The notes under the pieces are model-generated. The model was not told the origin of the DNA. It searched no databases and saw only the letters and a list, made by a program, of their open reading frames with translations. Shown piece by piece: positions 46,201-61,478 of a DNA stretch of 64,000 bases. The stretch covers positions 1 through 64,000 of the forward strand of contig JAODUP010000428.1 in assembly GCA_025642065.1 (NCBI GenBank), written 5' to 3'. The position numbers were made by a program, and so were the translations under genes. Within the stretch, counting starts at the first letter, position 1. Each line of letters opens with the position of its first letter. Origin of the DNA: Paralvinella palmiformis. Lineage: Eukaryota; Annelida; Polychaeta; Terebellida; Alvinellidae.

Positions 46201-48673
46201 TTAATACTATAAATGCATTGTAAAGGTAGAGTAAAACCTGTTTTGTACTGCTGCTTTAGCTGTCCTTTAACATCAAATGGTTTTAGATTATATGACATTG
46301 TTTTGAGTGTAAAACAAATTTCAAGTGTGACTTGGATGGTATGATAAATCCTGAGATACACATATCTCTCATACATATATACTTGTGTATAAGGCAATCT
46401 CATATCTACAGTTATATAAGATGAGGCAGAACTGAAAGCTTTGCGTCCATATTTCTCACCGTCCATCCACCTCTTGGGATGTACATAACTCAACAAAATA
46501 CACCTCAACAAAAATGGTCTTTGAAGACAATATTTCTTTTAAAAATGACAACAGGTTTTAGTTACGTGCCATTGGGTATGCATACTAGCACTCCTGTAAC
46601 CAGGGTTGGCAGGTTTAACCCGCCGGCTGGGCTAAACCACCATTTTTGGGCTAAACTCTTGTTAAACTAACTTTTAGGCATAATGCACCATTAATTGATT
46701 CAAGAAAACCAACTAAATGCAAATTAAACCCTTAATAGTGGCCATATTTGATAACTCCTTTAACAGCAGCAAAATATTAAGAAATTATTCAGTGTATATA
46801 TTACTTTGAGAGACAATGAGATTATAATTCAACCTTTATTTTTCCCCTCTTTATATCCCTTTGGTTATATGGAAGCCACATATGAAATTAACAATGTGTA
46901 ACTATTTCACATGGGAATGTTACGAGATGGATTCATAGAAACTATTTTATACTATTTTCCTTTATATAATCCTACATAAAGAATAATTTTAGCAGATACC
47001 TTGATCACCTGCCACATAGAGGATTAAGTGAAGCCACTGGCACTGCATGGTCAACCACAGTTTGTTACAACCAGCATTATAGTCAAAGGCAGTGCACTTT
47101 CTAATTGTTTCTGGTTATCCAATTGCTGAATAGATCAATTCACCTCCTGGGCTTCAGAAGCCAATTTAACGAACAAGCTCAACCGATCATAGAACAGATC
47201 AATTGGTTTGGCCACCAACAAATAATAACATCTTATATAATTACTACAGTGTAATAGTGTCTAACTTGTTTGCGCCAACAGCGTAATATCTCAAATATTG
47301 GATGTTGATTGGTGCAAATTGTCAGCATCTTAACAACATCTTTAAAATTCATACCAAACAACTACTGTTAATGTGCATAAAATGTATGAATTTGTGAGTC
47401 ATTATACTGTATTCTGAGACAACCCCAGTTTAACCTGGGTTAAACTAGTAAAACTCCAACCCTGAATGTAACACAAAACTGACAAGAAAAACAGTAAGAA
47501 AAACAACATTCTTTATTCAGTATCTTTTACATCATAACATACCTGAAATATAAATAAAAATGAGATTGTTATGCTTTAGAATACTAGTTAAAGGCAAAAA
47601 TATAATAATAAATGTTTTTGAATACAAGTCGATACACAATGATGGATCAAATGAGGATATTATCACATGACAACTAAACATACCTATTATCGCTCAGCAG
47701 GCCTGACAGACAGTCTCCGAATATAGCCAATTTTTCCCCCAAAAAATGAAAAAAAATCATGTTTTAAGGACAAGTTTTTTTTAAATTTTAGGTTTTTTTG
47801 ATACAAAGTTGTGCATCTCCACTTCTTATTTTAAAATGGTGTTGTAGTATTGATAGTTACACAGGGTTTACTTTTACTTGAATTTGGGATCTCGGAACTG
47901 GTGCCCCATTTATGAAGGTTTGAGACGGTTGATTCTTGTTTTCACTTAGCCTAAGTGACCATTAGAACAGATTTTTTCTACACTCTCTCCAGAAGACATT
48001 TTACCTGAGGATGTGGTAGAAAATTATATGTACAAATTCACCTTGTTCTTGGATTGTGTGACTTCTACTACTTATAGATTGATAAATGGTTTTAAAATTG
48101 TATTTCTGTGTAAATTATTTCAGTTGTCAATAATTGAATACGATCCTAGTACACATGATGTGAAGACGTCATCGATGCATTATTTTGAGAATGATGATCT
48201 CAAGGTTAGTAAGATGGCTATTTTTATTACATTGAACACAACTTGCCATTCTCTTAGCATTTTAGTGTGACTATGGTAAAATGTGATAACAGTTCGAATT
48301 GGATGTCATGCCGTATTATGATTGATGGGTTGGGGACACCTAGTTTTAATTTTAGAAACAAAACACCAAACTGTTTGAATATACAATTTCTGTTGTCATG
48401 ATACACTGGGGCACCTACGTGGTCCAACTGGTCGCCTCTGTGGTCTAATGGTAGCATGTTGGACCACAGATCACTACCACCCGTGTTTGAATCTCAGAGT
48501 TGGCATATCCAAAGGGTGTTTTATCTTTGAGTTTGCTTCATTACCTTTGGAGGTCGCTCGGCCCATTTAGCCTACCATGTGCACAAAAGTGGCCGTAAAA
48601 CATAAATCATCATGTCATGATATACTAAAAACTACATTTATTTCATTATTTCTTTCTTTAGTTAAATAATGGG

Positions 48674-48707
<34 letters not shown>

Positions 48708-48969
48708 AGACACTTGTTATAATTGTATCAATAAAGTATACATGATAGTTGGTCATGTTCTTTGGTTACCTCCTATGGAGACTAATATATTTGTTTTTAA
48801 TAATTCAGGATGGTTTTATCCAACATTCTTGCCACATTCCATACCTTCGGATTGATCCTGAGGGAAGATGTGCAGCGATGTTAGTTTACAGATCTAGACT
48901 TGTTATTCTACCATTCAGAAAGGACACTTTACCTGTAGATGAAAGTGGTTCTGGTATACCAGGTCCTGG
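43259..48969 (+). CDS. CPSF1: CPSF1 exons 1-5 (residues 1-189)
   Basis: Exons are 43259-43402 (start in an exon beginning at 43230), 43692-43737, 46040-46173, 48124-48204 and 48809-48969. They encode the start of the first beta-propeller, with [48 protein letters not shown] and [19 protein letters not shown]. Exon 2 is short (46 nt) and codes for a poorly conserved lysine-rich link. The large intron 2 contains a SINE; intron 3 holds a hAT-like MITE. Confidence 0.93.
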
Positions 48970-49993
48970 GTGAGTACTACTATGTATTATGCATAAACCT
49001 TCTCATATTGGACATTATACCAACCTGGGAGAGAATGACAGCACACTGTTTTTAAGCAGAATTTTTACAAAACTGGAGGATAAAATACAGCTTATAATCA
49101 GGATTTTCCCATAAACCAAAAAGGCTTTTGGAACTTTGATCAACATAATATGTTGTTGAAATATAGTGACATAATATTATGAACAGTATTATATCGTTTT
49201 CCAGAAGCATCACATTTTAACTACCGTATATACACGGGTATAAGTCACACTCACGTATAAGACACACCTGGTTTTAGGACCGGATTCGAACCCACGTATA
49301 AGACGCACTAAAAATCAGCAATATTGTTTCAAAACACCAAAATTCATCATCTTCACTCTCTTTACTGAACATCTGTTGTATCTGTTTGTGTGTCATCACA
49401 CCTGTCATCGCCTTCATCGGAGTCGGTGTCGGATTTGTCATACTGTTTAGCCCACAGTACATCATCACCCATGCCATCTAAATCATTGCTGATAGAACAC
49501 TTCTTGAATGATTTGGTAATGATGGGCTGGGTTCGATTTGATCCCAGGCCGTTTTCACCCACTGTGTGATGATAGGTAACGATGACCGCTTCAGGATGTC
49601 TGTTGTTGTGCGTTCGTTTCTGTAATTCTTTTTGAAGTAGTTTATTAGTAGTTCCCTTGTGCCAGCTTTGGAAGTAATTTACATAGTGTTTCCTGTAATT
49701 ATTTACCTTTGATGTGGCTTCTATGGTCATTCTTTGCATAGCCTTGTTTACTGTTCCGTTCAATTACACGCGCTCACATATCTCGAGAGTAAAGTCTTTG
49801 TGATCATATCATTAATTAGAGCATGGGATTAAATAATCATGGCGGTTTTGGGGGAAATACAATAACACTGTTTTTCAACTTATACACAAGTATATACGGT
49901 ATATCTATGTATTTGTGTATTAACAATTAGTGCCTGGTGTCACACATAGCTACAAATATATGCAGTTGATTAATACAAATGTTTGTGAGAATA

Positions 49994-50039
<46 letters not shown>

Positions 50040-50253
50040 AAGAAAGAATCCTGTTATGGCTTCTTACATCATTGACTTGAGATCTTTAGATGAAAAGATT
50101 ACTAATGTTGTTGATGTCCAGTTTCTTCATGGTTATTATGAGCCAACAGTGTTATTGTTGTATGAGCCACTGCCTACATGGACAGGGTAAGACACTAATT
50201 TATGTAACTTGTTAGCATCAATAAATAGTAGTGTTTATGTAAATTGCCATAAG

Positions 50254-50295
<42 letters not shown>

Positions 50296-51940
50296 TAATA
50301 TGCAATTTCTGGAAAATTATATTTTTATGAAGTTTTCCATTGATTCAAAAGTAACATAAAATCACTATAGATGCCTCTTCATATTGCAGGCGAGTGGCAG
50401 TTCGTAAAGATAGCTGTAGTATTGTGGCAATATCATTAAATATTGAGGAACACGTCCATCCTATTATCTGGTCACTAAGTAACCTACCTTATGATTCTCT
50501 ACAAGCCATTCCGGTACCAAAGCCTATTGGTAAACACTATATTTGCTTCATTGCATTTACATTTCTAGTACTTAAAGGAAATAGGATTTGTAAACAGTTC
50601 AAGCAGTTTATACATTTTTTTTATTATCTTACCGTAGGTGGCATCCTTGTGTTTGCTATGAATTCATTGATATATCTGAATCAAAGCTTCCCCCCGTATG
50701 GTGTCTCGCTGAATAGCACTACACAGATTAGTACGGACTTCCTACTTAGTAAGTTTTGAAAGATATATCTGTCTGGTGCTTCCCTATATCACTTGGTCAA
50801 TTAATTATCATATGGTTTTACGTGTATGCTTTTAATCTTTTTCTTGTATGATATACATGCACATCAGTGGACAGAGACATACACAAAATACTTTAATGTT
50901 CCCTTTGTTGGGTGTTTTCCAGAATCCCAAGCTGGGGTGAAGATTACTTTGGACAGAGCCCAGGCTACATTTATTTCATTTGATAAGATGGTGATATCTC
51001 TAAGAGGAGGAGAGCTGTAATTATTATGATTATATTGCTAATTTTGTCTGGTTACTTAGACTAGGAATATAAAAAGGTCAACTTGTGACCTCTACTGTTA
51101 CATTCACTCTACTTTACTCACTGGTTCTCTTAATCGTTACAAAATAGATAAGCGAATCATTATAATCATTTGGCCTGAAGGTGTCTTGCTGCTGTAAATC
51201 ATATTGATTTTACAAAATTTTGGGATACATTTTATGTACGCATAACATTAATATGGAATTAGAATTATTGTATAGTCTCAAGGACAAAGTTTTAATTCAT
51301 GACTTGACAGTACAGTTCAGGAATTCTACTAAAGCTGACTTTAAAAAAAAAATTATGGTTTTATTTAATGTACTGTGTACAAATTAAACTGTTGTTTATT
51401 TATATTCCTTACAGCTATGTCCTGACCCTGCTTATAGACAGCATGAAAGCTGTTCGAAGTTTCAATCTGGACAAAGCAGCTGCCAGTGTTCTTACGACAT
51501 GTGTATGTTTAATGTTTGTTTGCTGTCTCGTGTTATACTCTACTGTACCTGTATGGTAATGCTGAAATAGTTCTAAAGAAAAACATTTAGTTGTTGAATT
51601 TATTACCCTCCGATGCTAATCACAGTTTTATATAATATCACTGCATATATTGGCTACAAAATGAGCTGTGTATTATTTCTTACACAGATGTGTCCTTGCA
51701 AAGAAGGTTACCTATTCTTGGGCAGTCGTCTTGGCAACTCACTGCTTCTGAAATACACAGAGAAATCCATTGAAATGCTAGGTGAGGAAATTAAAGTGAA
51801 ACCAGTCACAGAGGAAAACAAAGAAACTGTTCAGGTAAGATTTTTGTGTAGGAAATATCATCATGTTGATTTAAGATTTTTTAAATGTTCCTCCTATATT
51901 CTGTTTCTGTGGATAATTAAAACCTGTTCTTGTTGCAGTT

Positions 51941-51983
<43 letters not shown>

Positions 51984-54900
51984 GCAATCTCATTTCTAAT
52001 TAACATGGCAATGATGTGGCTTTAATATTGGTTTATTTAACCTTTAGTACATTATTATGAAACTAGAAGGATATTATAAATGTACTATTAAAGAATTTAA
52101 CATTAGAGAAATTATCCTCTCTTTTAATAACAAAGAATTAGAATTATTGGTGATAATTTTATTTATGCTTTGAGTATGCTACTGTTTAAGTGTCAAGGTG
52201 TTGTTGTATATAAATCTGCATCAAAAGATACCTATATTCTTTGAAACGAGGTCACATCTGTAATCTGTTATCCCAAATGTTTATTATTTATTAATCTCTT
52301 AGCATTCAGGAGAACACAACTATACTTTATTCCTTGCTGCAGTGGTGTTTAAAATATTGTCATAACAACCAGAAATATGGACAGTATGGATAATCTAACT
52401 GAATTTGTAATCGGCCATTTTTAATCTGACCATCACTGTTATCTACAGTTATTTTATATGTAATGGGGCTCAACAAATAAAATATTTTCTATATATTTAG
52501 GAGGAACCTGCACCCAAGAAAAGGAAAGATGACCTTGGTGACTGGATGGGTAAGTTGACATTAATTTAGTTACAGATTATGTATAGTTTTCACTATTGGT
52601 GTTGTGTGTTATATTGTTATGGACACTGATTTTTCTTTTTCAAAATAAGGCAAATTATGTTTTAAAATACGTACTGATTCACTAAATTGTTTTTTCAGAA
52701 TCAGGCAAATTGGTTATATTCGTCAAAAAAGGCAAATAAGACCTCTAGCATTATTTTCCATTTCCCGGCACACTGTTTTAAATGATAGATTTTCTAATTA
52801 GAAAGCGGGAAATAGAATTTTTATCTATATTATACCTTGCATGAGTTTTAAGAGAAAATTGGTTAATTAGTCTTTTCTGATATATGTTTAGATTTAGGGT
52901 TCACTATAGTGTAGTTTTGTCCAATGATTTCTGAATGAATGTCCAAATTGAAAAACGTAATTGCCCTTCAGGATCAAAGAGAGATGAAAAGTTGTGACTA
53001 ACAAAGCTTCTCCCTGATGTATATTGTAGACAGTTACTGATGAGAAAGAAAAAATTAAAATAATAGAGAATAAAAGAAATAATGGTGGAATCCCTCACTA
53101 AATACTAATAATAAAAACTCTTAAAATCGTCAATTAACAAGTCCCTGATTAAACATTAATAATTAACTTGAAAATAGTAAACATTAGAACTCAGTCTTAA
53201 CTGCTAACTATTATACAGTGATAAATGTCTAGTGCAGTTTGGTATCACAGAGTGGGCTTAATGTGTTATTTGATTCCCTCAGTGCAGTGAAATTTAAAAA
53301 AAATAAGATATCCATAATTTGTTAACCTTTAGCAGCTGCAAGGAAAATTGTGTTTGTTGTAACATCACATGGAACATTAGCTATATGGTGATTGTGCACT
53401 TAGTGTTGCAGCCCCCACTTTGTGGTAAAAGTTGCTGGCAGATATTAGAAGTGTGTCATCTCTTGAAAATTTTAAATCTGTTCTAAAAGCACACCTGTCC
53501 AATGTTGCTTTCACAGATAAATAATTATTATCTTTTATATCACTTACAGGGTTTATACAGACATATTATTTGGGGTATTATTATAATACATATTTTTATA
53601 CAGCGCCTTTGAATGGCTCCTGCTAGTAAGGGTGCTTATTAAATATACATTATTATTATTGCAGTTAGCAGCTGTGGATTTAGGCATGTTTACTGGCATT
53701 GTCAATTGTCAAATAAGTTGAAGAATAATTTGTTATCATACATTATATTATCTAAAATGTATAGACCCATGCAAGACCCGAGGGAATTTTGGTATCTCTT
53801 ACAGACCCATACCCCCATATATTTGAAGCTTTAGACTTGGATGTAAGCAGTTATGTGGTATAGCTGTGACCAGTATCATATTTTATAAAAAAAGTGTTTG
53901 TGAATTCGTGGAAAGGGTCCTTTAATTTGACATTGGAAGGTCCTGGAAAGTCCTGGAATCTGAGATGTCAAAATGTGTATGAACCCTATTTTAGATATAT
54001 AATTGTTTTTTTTTGTAGAATAATATTCAGTACTGTAAGTTTCTAAGCTGTAACAAAATATCAAATGTTAATACATTTTCTAGTATATGCATGTACAAGT
54101 AAACATACACACACATGCATACACATACACACACACACGCATACATAAATGTGCACATACACACAATTTCAATACATGTCATTCTTGAATATAAATCAAA
54201 TAATTCTATTAAACATGATGCAAGTAAGAACGATATGACTGTTACAAGTTGGAAACACCAACAGTCAGTGTCCAATGAACTGGTAATGTTGTGATTTTTA
54301 AATCTGTTATAGCAAAGGATGTATCAGAAATTGATGATTTAGAACTGGAGGTGTATGGAGCTGCAGAGACACAGGTCACCGGTTTCCAAATAACACAATA
54401 CACATTTGAGGTAAGAGTCTATGAGCTTTGTCAATGTTTACTAATAACCTGCTGTTGTTGGTATGAATAATTTTATTCACATTGTTTGTTGGACATATAG
54501 TGTGTTTCTATATAAAAATACAGTTATAAACTAGGTGAAAAAATAGTGGCTGGATGACTTTTTAAAGATTTATTAATTGGCTTTTAATCTATATTATGGT
54601 TGGTGTAGAGGACTGAGGAGTGTATGAGCATTCCAGTGGTGCAGTGGTTAGAGCTCTGTGCAACAAACATCTGGGTTGTAGGTTTGAATCTGGCTCATCT
54701 GTGTTTGTGGGATTTGTTGCCCTTCCATCATATGTCCCTTATCTTTTTAACAACCTTATACATCTGTATACCAATGTATTGTTTACATATGTATCCTCTA
54801 TATTTAACAGTTTACATTTTAGCTTATAAATAGTAATCCAGCTTATTAACCTTTTATACATAATCTTTAATATGGTTTTATTTCCAAACATTCTAGGACA

Positions 54901-57900
54901 CTGAATGGCCTAAATTGTGCCGATGTGTCATTAAACAACATTCATCCACCCATCCATCCAGGATATATCCCAGGTGTGACCAGTACGGAGGTTAAACAAC
55001 TCAACTCAGATCAAATATATATATTGGAGTATATGAATCGATTCACACTTATGCCATAAACTGTAATTATTCCTACTGAGATTTAAAATGACTGCTTACC
55101 CATTTGCAGGTGTGTGACAGTATCATGAACATAGGACCATGCACTCACACAGTAATGGGAGAGCCAGCATTTCTGTCTGAAGAGTTCAGTAACAGTTTAG
55201 ATCCAGACCTGGAACTTGTCACCACATCTGGCTACGGCAAGAATGGTGCGATATCAGTACTTCAGGTAATATTCTAAATATGTTGTGGTATAAAGTGGTT
55301 ATAAAAGTATTTATTCATCTGATTGAATAATAGAGTGTTGACTGTTTATTGTCATCAGTATTTTTCCAGTTTCTGTTTCAAAATTTGAAATATCATTGTT
55401 ATATTTCATTTATTTGCTTCCGTGTTATGTTTGTAATATTTTTACATTTATATACAGAATGCTATTTATCACAGAATATCAGTAATTGAACACATAACTG
55501 CCCTGAATTTTGATAAATGGAACCAAATTTAAGATTATAGACTTGGCCAATGCGAACAGCCCTTCGATACAAGAATGTTCACGTGCATTCATCTAAGATG
55601 TGTGTGTGTATGAAACTTGATTATGTAGAAGCTACAGAAAATGAAAACTAGCGTCAAAACAACCAAACCTAGTAAAAGGCAGTTTCCAAAAAGGAGTCTG
55701 GTCAATATTACAAGATAAAAACTGGGTGGGCATTTGTGTGTGTGTGTGTGTCTGTGTGTGTGTTCATAAGGAGATTTTCAAAAAATTATTTTTATTAAAT
55801 TAGCCGAGAGATTGAGACCCATGAAAAATTCGTTTAGTTCCACATGACAATAGCAATTTATGATTACTCATTCTGTTCTGTTTTCACGAAGATACATTCA
55901 TGTTTTCTATATTTTTTATTTAACATCCCAAGTCCTATTACTTCCAGAGAACAATAAGACCCCAAGTTGTCACAACATTTGAGCTGCCTGGATGTATAGA
56001 TATGTGGACAGTAGTTGGTGACCCTGTAAACAAACTGATTAAAACAACAACACCAACAACAACAGATGCTGAGGTAGAGAGTACAGAACAAGGGGATGAG
56101 GTAATGTTGTATTGATAGAAAATACTCTTCTTTAGATTGCCAATAAAAGCCTTGTATGAAGTCACCAGGTGGCATGTTTCTTGGTGTTTGTTTATGCATC
56201 AGTCCATTCTTTTAGCAAATGAAATATAGCAAAATTTGTTTCCAGATGACTGTTAAATTGAGAAGCTTGTGTTTAATCGAGCATGAATAATATTAAGATT
56301 TGTTAGTGTTAACATTAAAATAGCATCCAATTGCATTAACTATATGGGTCTGGGCAATATTACAAGATAATAATTGGGTGGGCATTTGTGTGTGTGTTAT
56401 ATTTGTTATATCTTATATGGTTTTTTTTTTTCCATAAGTTTATGTACAGCGCTTTTGAACAGGCTTTAAGTATGAAAAAAGCGCTTTATAAGTTTGGTAT
56501 AATAATAATAATATGGGAGCAGTGTATTATTAGTTGGTTAAGTCTTTATTATTGTCATAATCATCTGCATCAACTTTGTCTTTATAGTGTTTGATTTATT
56601 GTTGGTAATATTTTATTAACTGTGATTTTTAATTAAATGAGATTTTATAAGTATTTATCATTAGGCCAAATCAGAACTTCAGAACCCAATGACCAAAAAA
56701 TTTACAAACTAATAACACAAAAGAAAGGCTTGATTCTTGTCATCAACTACAATCAATCAGTGCCAACTAACTTAGTGATGATTGGGTGGAAACTAAAATG
56801 GGCATATAAATGAAACTTGTTTGAATCCACACTTAACAAAGTTGGTTTGTTAGTTTAAAAGATAAAAGACAGAATTGTCTTGGCTTCATCAGGTGTAATT
56901 TATTAAATGCTCTTTGGATGAGTGATGCTATCAGTTTCTCCATGAAAGCCAAGCAATTGAGGCAGTTGTCACCAGACTTTTTTACTAATACAACGTTTGG
57001 ACACTGATGAGAGACACAAGAAGGAGAATCCAAGCATTTGAAATGAAGTTCTAATAGACACTGAAAGATGAAGTGTGGTCGATCATCGTATTATAAAATC
57101 AGCTCATATACTAATAATGATGATGATGATGATGATAATGATGATGATGAAACCAGCTGTGATTAAATGTAAAAATTTCTGTATCCTATGATTTAATTAA
57201 TTTTCATAGGATTCTAAACAAGTAGAAGAGCTCGAGAATGCCCACGCTCTGTTGATACTTAGCAGAGAAAACTCCAGTCTGGTAAGATCAATTTGTATTA
57301 TAATGTTCAACTTTAGCTTACTCAACATCTGCTCAGAAATCTATTGCTAATATATAGTTTTTCTGTCTGCTTATTTGTCTGATAGCATTTTTAAACCTCA
57401 GAAACTGTTAATCAGCTTTTCTTGCTGATATTCTTCATGTCTTTTTTAAGGAGTTCTTTTTTAAACTTAAAGTTTCCCCCAAGAATGTTTTGACCTTTGA
57501 CAAAATCTGCTCAATAATTTTGGAAAATAGATTCATAAATAGATCTTGTGCAAATTACAGTGCTCTTGGAAATGTTATAGTTTGAATTTCATGATGTGTA
57601 AAAAGTACTTAATACTAATCTTTGCATTGCTTTTAAATCTGTATAGGTTGTGCTAAATCTGGGTATATAATGCACTTTTTATTGTTCTAAAGCAGAATTT
57701 CAATTATTGAAGAAAACCCTGCCGAGTTTGTTGTTATTATTTATTCATCATAATTTTTAATACTGTTACTATGTAGTTATTAATATGCCAGATAAGTTAT
57801 TTATTGCTTGTTCTATTTAATAATTGTTTTGTTGATTTTTGCTCCATTGATAACAAAAACAAACTATTTCCTACACTAGTATTAAATATGATAACGTAAA

Positions 57901-60300
57901 TATTATATAACACACATTCGATGTTTCCTTTATTTATTGTCTTGAATATAGCATCTTTGTTGGTAAAGATTTGAGAAATTGTTATTTAATCTTATATTTT
58001 AGCTTCAGATGTCAGCATTACTACTAGAAGAGACAGCTGTGTTTTATTATTTGTCAGACGTTGTTTCTTGTTATTGATTCTTGTATTGATTGTTTTGTCT
58101 ACAGATATTACAGACAGGGCAAGAAATTATGGAATTAGATCACAGTGGATTCATAACTCAAGGTCCCACTCTGTATGCCGGAAATATAGGCAACAACAAG
58201 TATATAATACAGGTGTCACCACTTGGAGTCAGGCTCTTGGAGGGAGGTTGGTACTAAATATACTTTGTTAAATAATAAACAATGCGTTTCTGCTTCAAAA
58301 CATCATTAATATGTCATGCATTTTCCTTTATTTAAATTTTTTTAAATAAATGTAATTATGTTGAAATGTATATCAATACTCTGTTAATCAACATTGATAT
58401 TTCATATGAATGATCACATTATATAATTAAACATTATTTCTTTTCAAATTTTATATATCTCTTTAAAAGCAGTATTTTTGGATATTTACTCAGAGAAATA
58501 GAATTTTATTTAGGCTATGCTATAACATTAATTGTGTCGGGTAAGCAACCAACAAATTTACATGAACTAGGATTTCTCATATTTTACTTGAGTCTTTTAA
58601 AAAATGGTAAAATATGTACCATGTATACATTATAAATATGGCAACATCCTCATCATTATCACATGTTTTCTTCACTCACCCAGTTGTCTTAGGATGACCA
58701 GATTTGCTTTGTTTCATTTGTTCCGTTCTAGTCAATCAGATACAACACAGAGTGTTGGATGTTGGTTCACCAATTGTGTGCTGTTCAGTGGCCGACCCTC
58801 ATGTAGTGTTGTTAAGCGAAGATGGACAATTGGTACTGCTCACGCTGAAATACGATGCTCACGGCACCACGTCCGCTAGACTTAGTATGTCGCGACCACA
58901 ACTACAACAGGTTTGTCATCAGTCTAAGAATGGTATTTGGTTGTAATGATGTGCACACCTGTCTCATTTACTAATTTTCTCTATGGAAATTGTTTTAGTT
59001 AGGTTGATTACAGGTATCACGAAACAGAAATGATAAAAAAAAACTTTGATTTCCTTCATCTTGTTTTACGCAGGGTTCTAAAATAATTACACTGTGTGCC
59101 TACAAGGACTGTAGTGGCATGTTTACGACAGAGGGTGGCAAACATCAGCCCATTGTGCAGAGTGAAAAACCGAAGCCCGATGTCACTGATGTGCCAAAGA
59201 CGTTAGTAGTTTTACTGATTGATTTTTGGTTTTTAATTGCCAACAGTAATGTGGTAGTTAATCCAGAAGGCAGCTTTGACCACCGCAACATTTGTTTATC
59301 TGTTTAACACCACCCATTATATATTCTTTATTCATAAAGTGGTCGGTGTCCAGCATTTGGTGGAGTTGCCGCGTGTTTACCAAACAATTTAACAATTATC
59401 AAGGTGATGGTTTATAGACTGTATTCAGCATTTCTTTAAATGGGATCAGTGTGTTTCTGTACCACATTTCAAATAACTTGTTATGTAAACCAATGCAATC
59501 TTGGACCATTATAAGCTTTATGAATAATAATAATAATAATGTAGATTTAACAGAACAGCCAAGTGGCTTGGGTCATTCAAAAGTGCTGTACAGTGATATC
59601 CTAAACTTGGTGCAACTAAAACATGACCCAAATTAACAATTAGTATTATATACTAGTGAAACGAGTCTTGAATGAATTTAAAATTTTCAAGGGTGACATA
59701 CTTCTGATCTCAACTGGCTACCTAATTCACAAAGAGGGAGCTGCTATGCTAAATGCATGGTTGCCGTATGACTTGAGACATGCATTTGTCTCTTTCTTGA
59801 TGAATCCATCCCCTCTTCATAGGAATTGTTATGGTGCAGTGCTTAGAGTGCTATATTGCAAACCTCCTGGCTGTTTGTGAGATATTTCTCTAGGAAGTGA
59901 CATTTCAGCCATGCGTCCCAGATATAACTTGGGCAAAGCTTACAAAAAGAACTCATTTACTTACTCATCTCCTTCGTTCTGTGAGAAACAGCTCATACAC
60001 AGTTTATGAGTTGTAACTAGTGTGTGTGAGTGTGTGTGTGTTTTGCATAAAGATGTTACAATTGATCTTACAGTTTTCTAGATGATGAAGATGAGTTACT
60101 TTATGGTTCTGATGCTCGCCAGTCAGCACCGCAGAGGATGATGAATGGCTCCAAAATGAAGTATGCATTGTCAAGGAGATAACAATAAAGCCTTATGTTA
60201 TATCTATACATTTGTTAGAATCTGAAGAATAATGGAGATACTCGTTGTAATATCATATTTAAATCTGTTTACAGATCTTTCTTTTTCTATTTACACAATA

Positions 60301-60333
<33 letters not shown>

Positions 60334-61438
60334 TGAGAAGTTCTAGAAATTATATGTTCTTCTATTGAATATTACAACAGCACAGAGACAGAGACACGGA
60401 ACTCTGGAAAGGAAGTTCCTGTAACTTACTGGACAGCTGTAGCTCGAGAAAATGGTATCTTGGAGGTGAGTGCTATTGTTATTTAATTTTTTTAATGAGA
60501 TTTATATATTTGAATATTTTTTCTCTGGGTCAAATTTTCCATATGTTATTCTTAACATGTTAACCAATTTTTGTTTAGATCTATTCGCTGCCAGATCTGA
60601 AGCTTTGCTTTACTGTAAAAAACTTTGCCATGGGTCAGAAGATATTGGTCGACACCACACAGCAGGCTGAACATGGACCAAAGACAGGGTAATTGACCAG
60701 TTACACGTTTAGAATCATGTATTGATTGAGTGATTTACAACAGGTACCATACAATGGGCACCACAAGTCCCTCAATGACCTAACAGGTAACATGGTTGGC
60801 AACAGATCTATAGCACCTGGGTTCAAATCCCAGCTGGGCTATTTCAGAAGGGCGTTTGGAGGTTGCTCAGCCCATATGCACAAAAGTGGCCATAAAACAG
60901 CAACATTTACATTTGTATAGACAATGGGCACCATTATATTTCTTGTATGACATGTTTACTGGTTTGCATGTTTCATCCCAATAGATACCCACTGTTCTCT
61001 ATGTACACATGAGATATGTGGACTATATTTATGTGAGGTTTTTTAATTTATAGGTTATCACTTATAATAAATGTGCCTTAAGTTTGTATCGGGGTTACTT
61101 CCCATATTCATGGCCTAGCTGGCAGCGCGATTGTCCACAGATCTATAGCACCTGGGTTCAAACCCCGGCCAGGCTGCTATGTCAAAAAGGTGTTTCATAT
61201 TTCATTTCCTTTGGAGGTCGCTCGGCCAATTTAACCGACCTTGTGCAGAAAAGTGGCTTTACTTCCCATATACATTATTAAACTCTGATCTCAGAAGTAA
61301 CCAATATAATGTTATATTTGACATTTCATGTAGTAAACATTTGCCAGTATTCAAATTGTTTAGTTTTTTTTTGAATTATAATTTTATCAGTGTGTAGGTG
61401 ATACCTATTTTTTCCGTACTAGTATTAATTTTTTGTAC

Positions 61439-61478
<40 letters not shown>

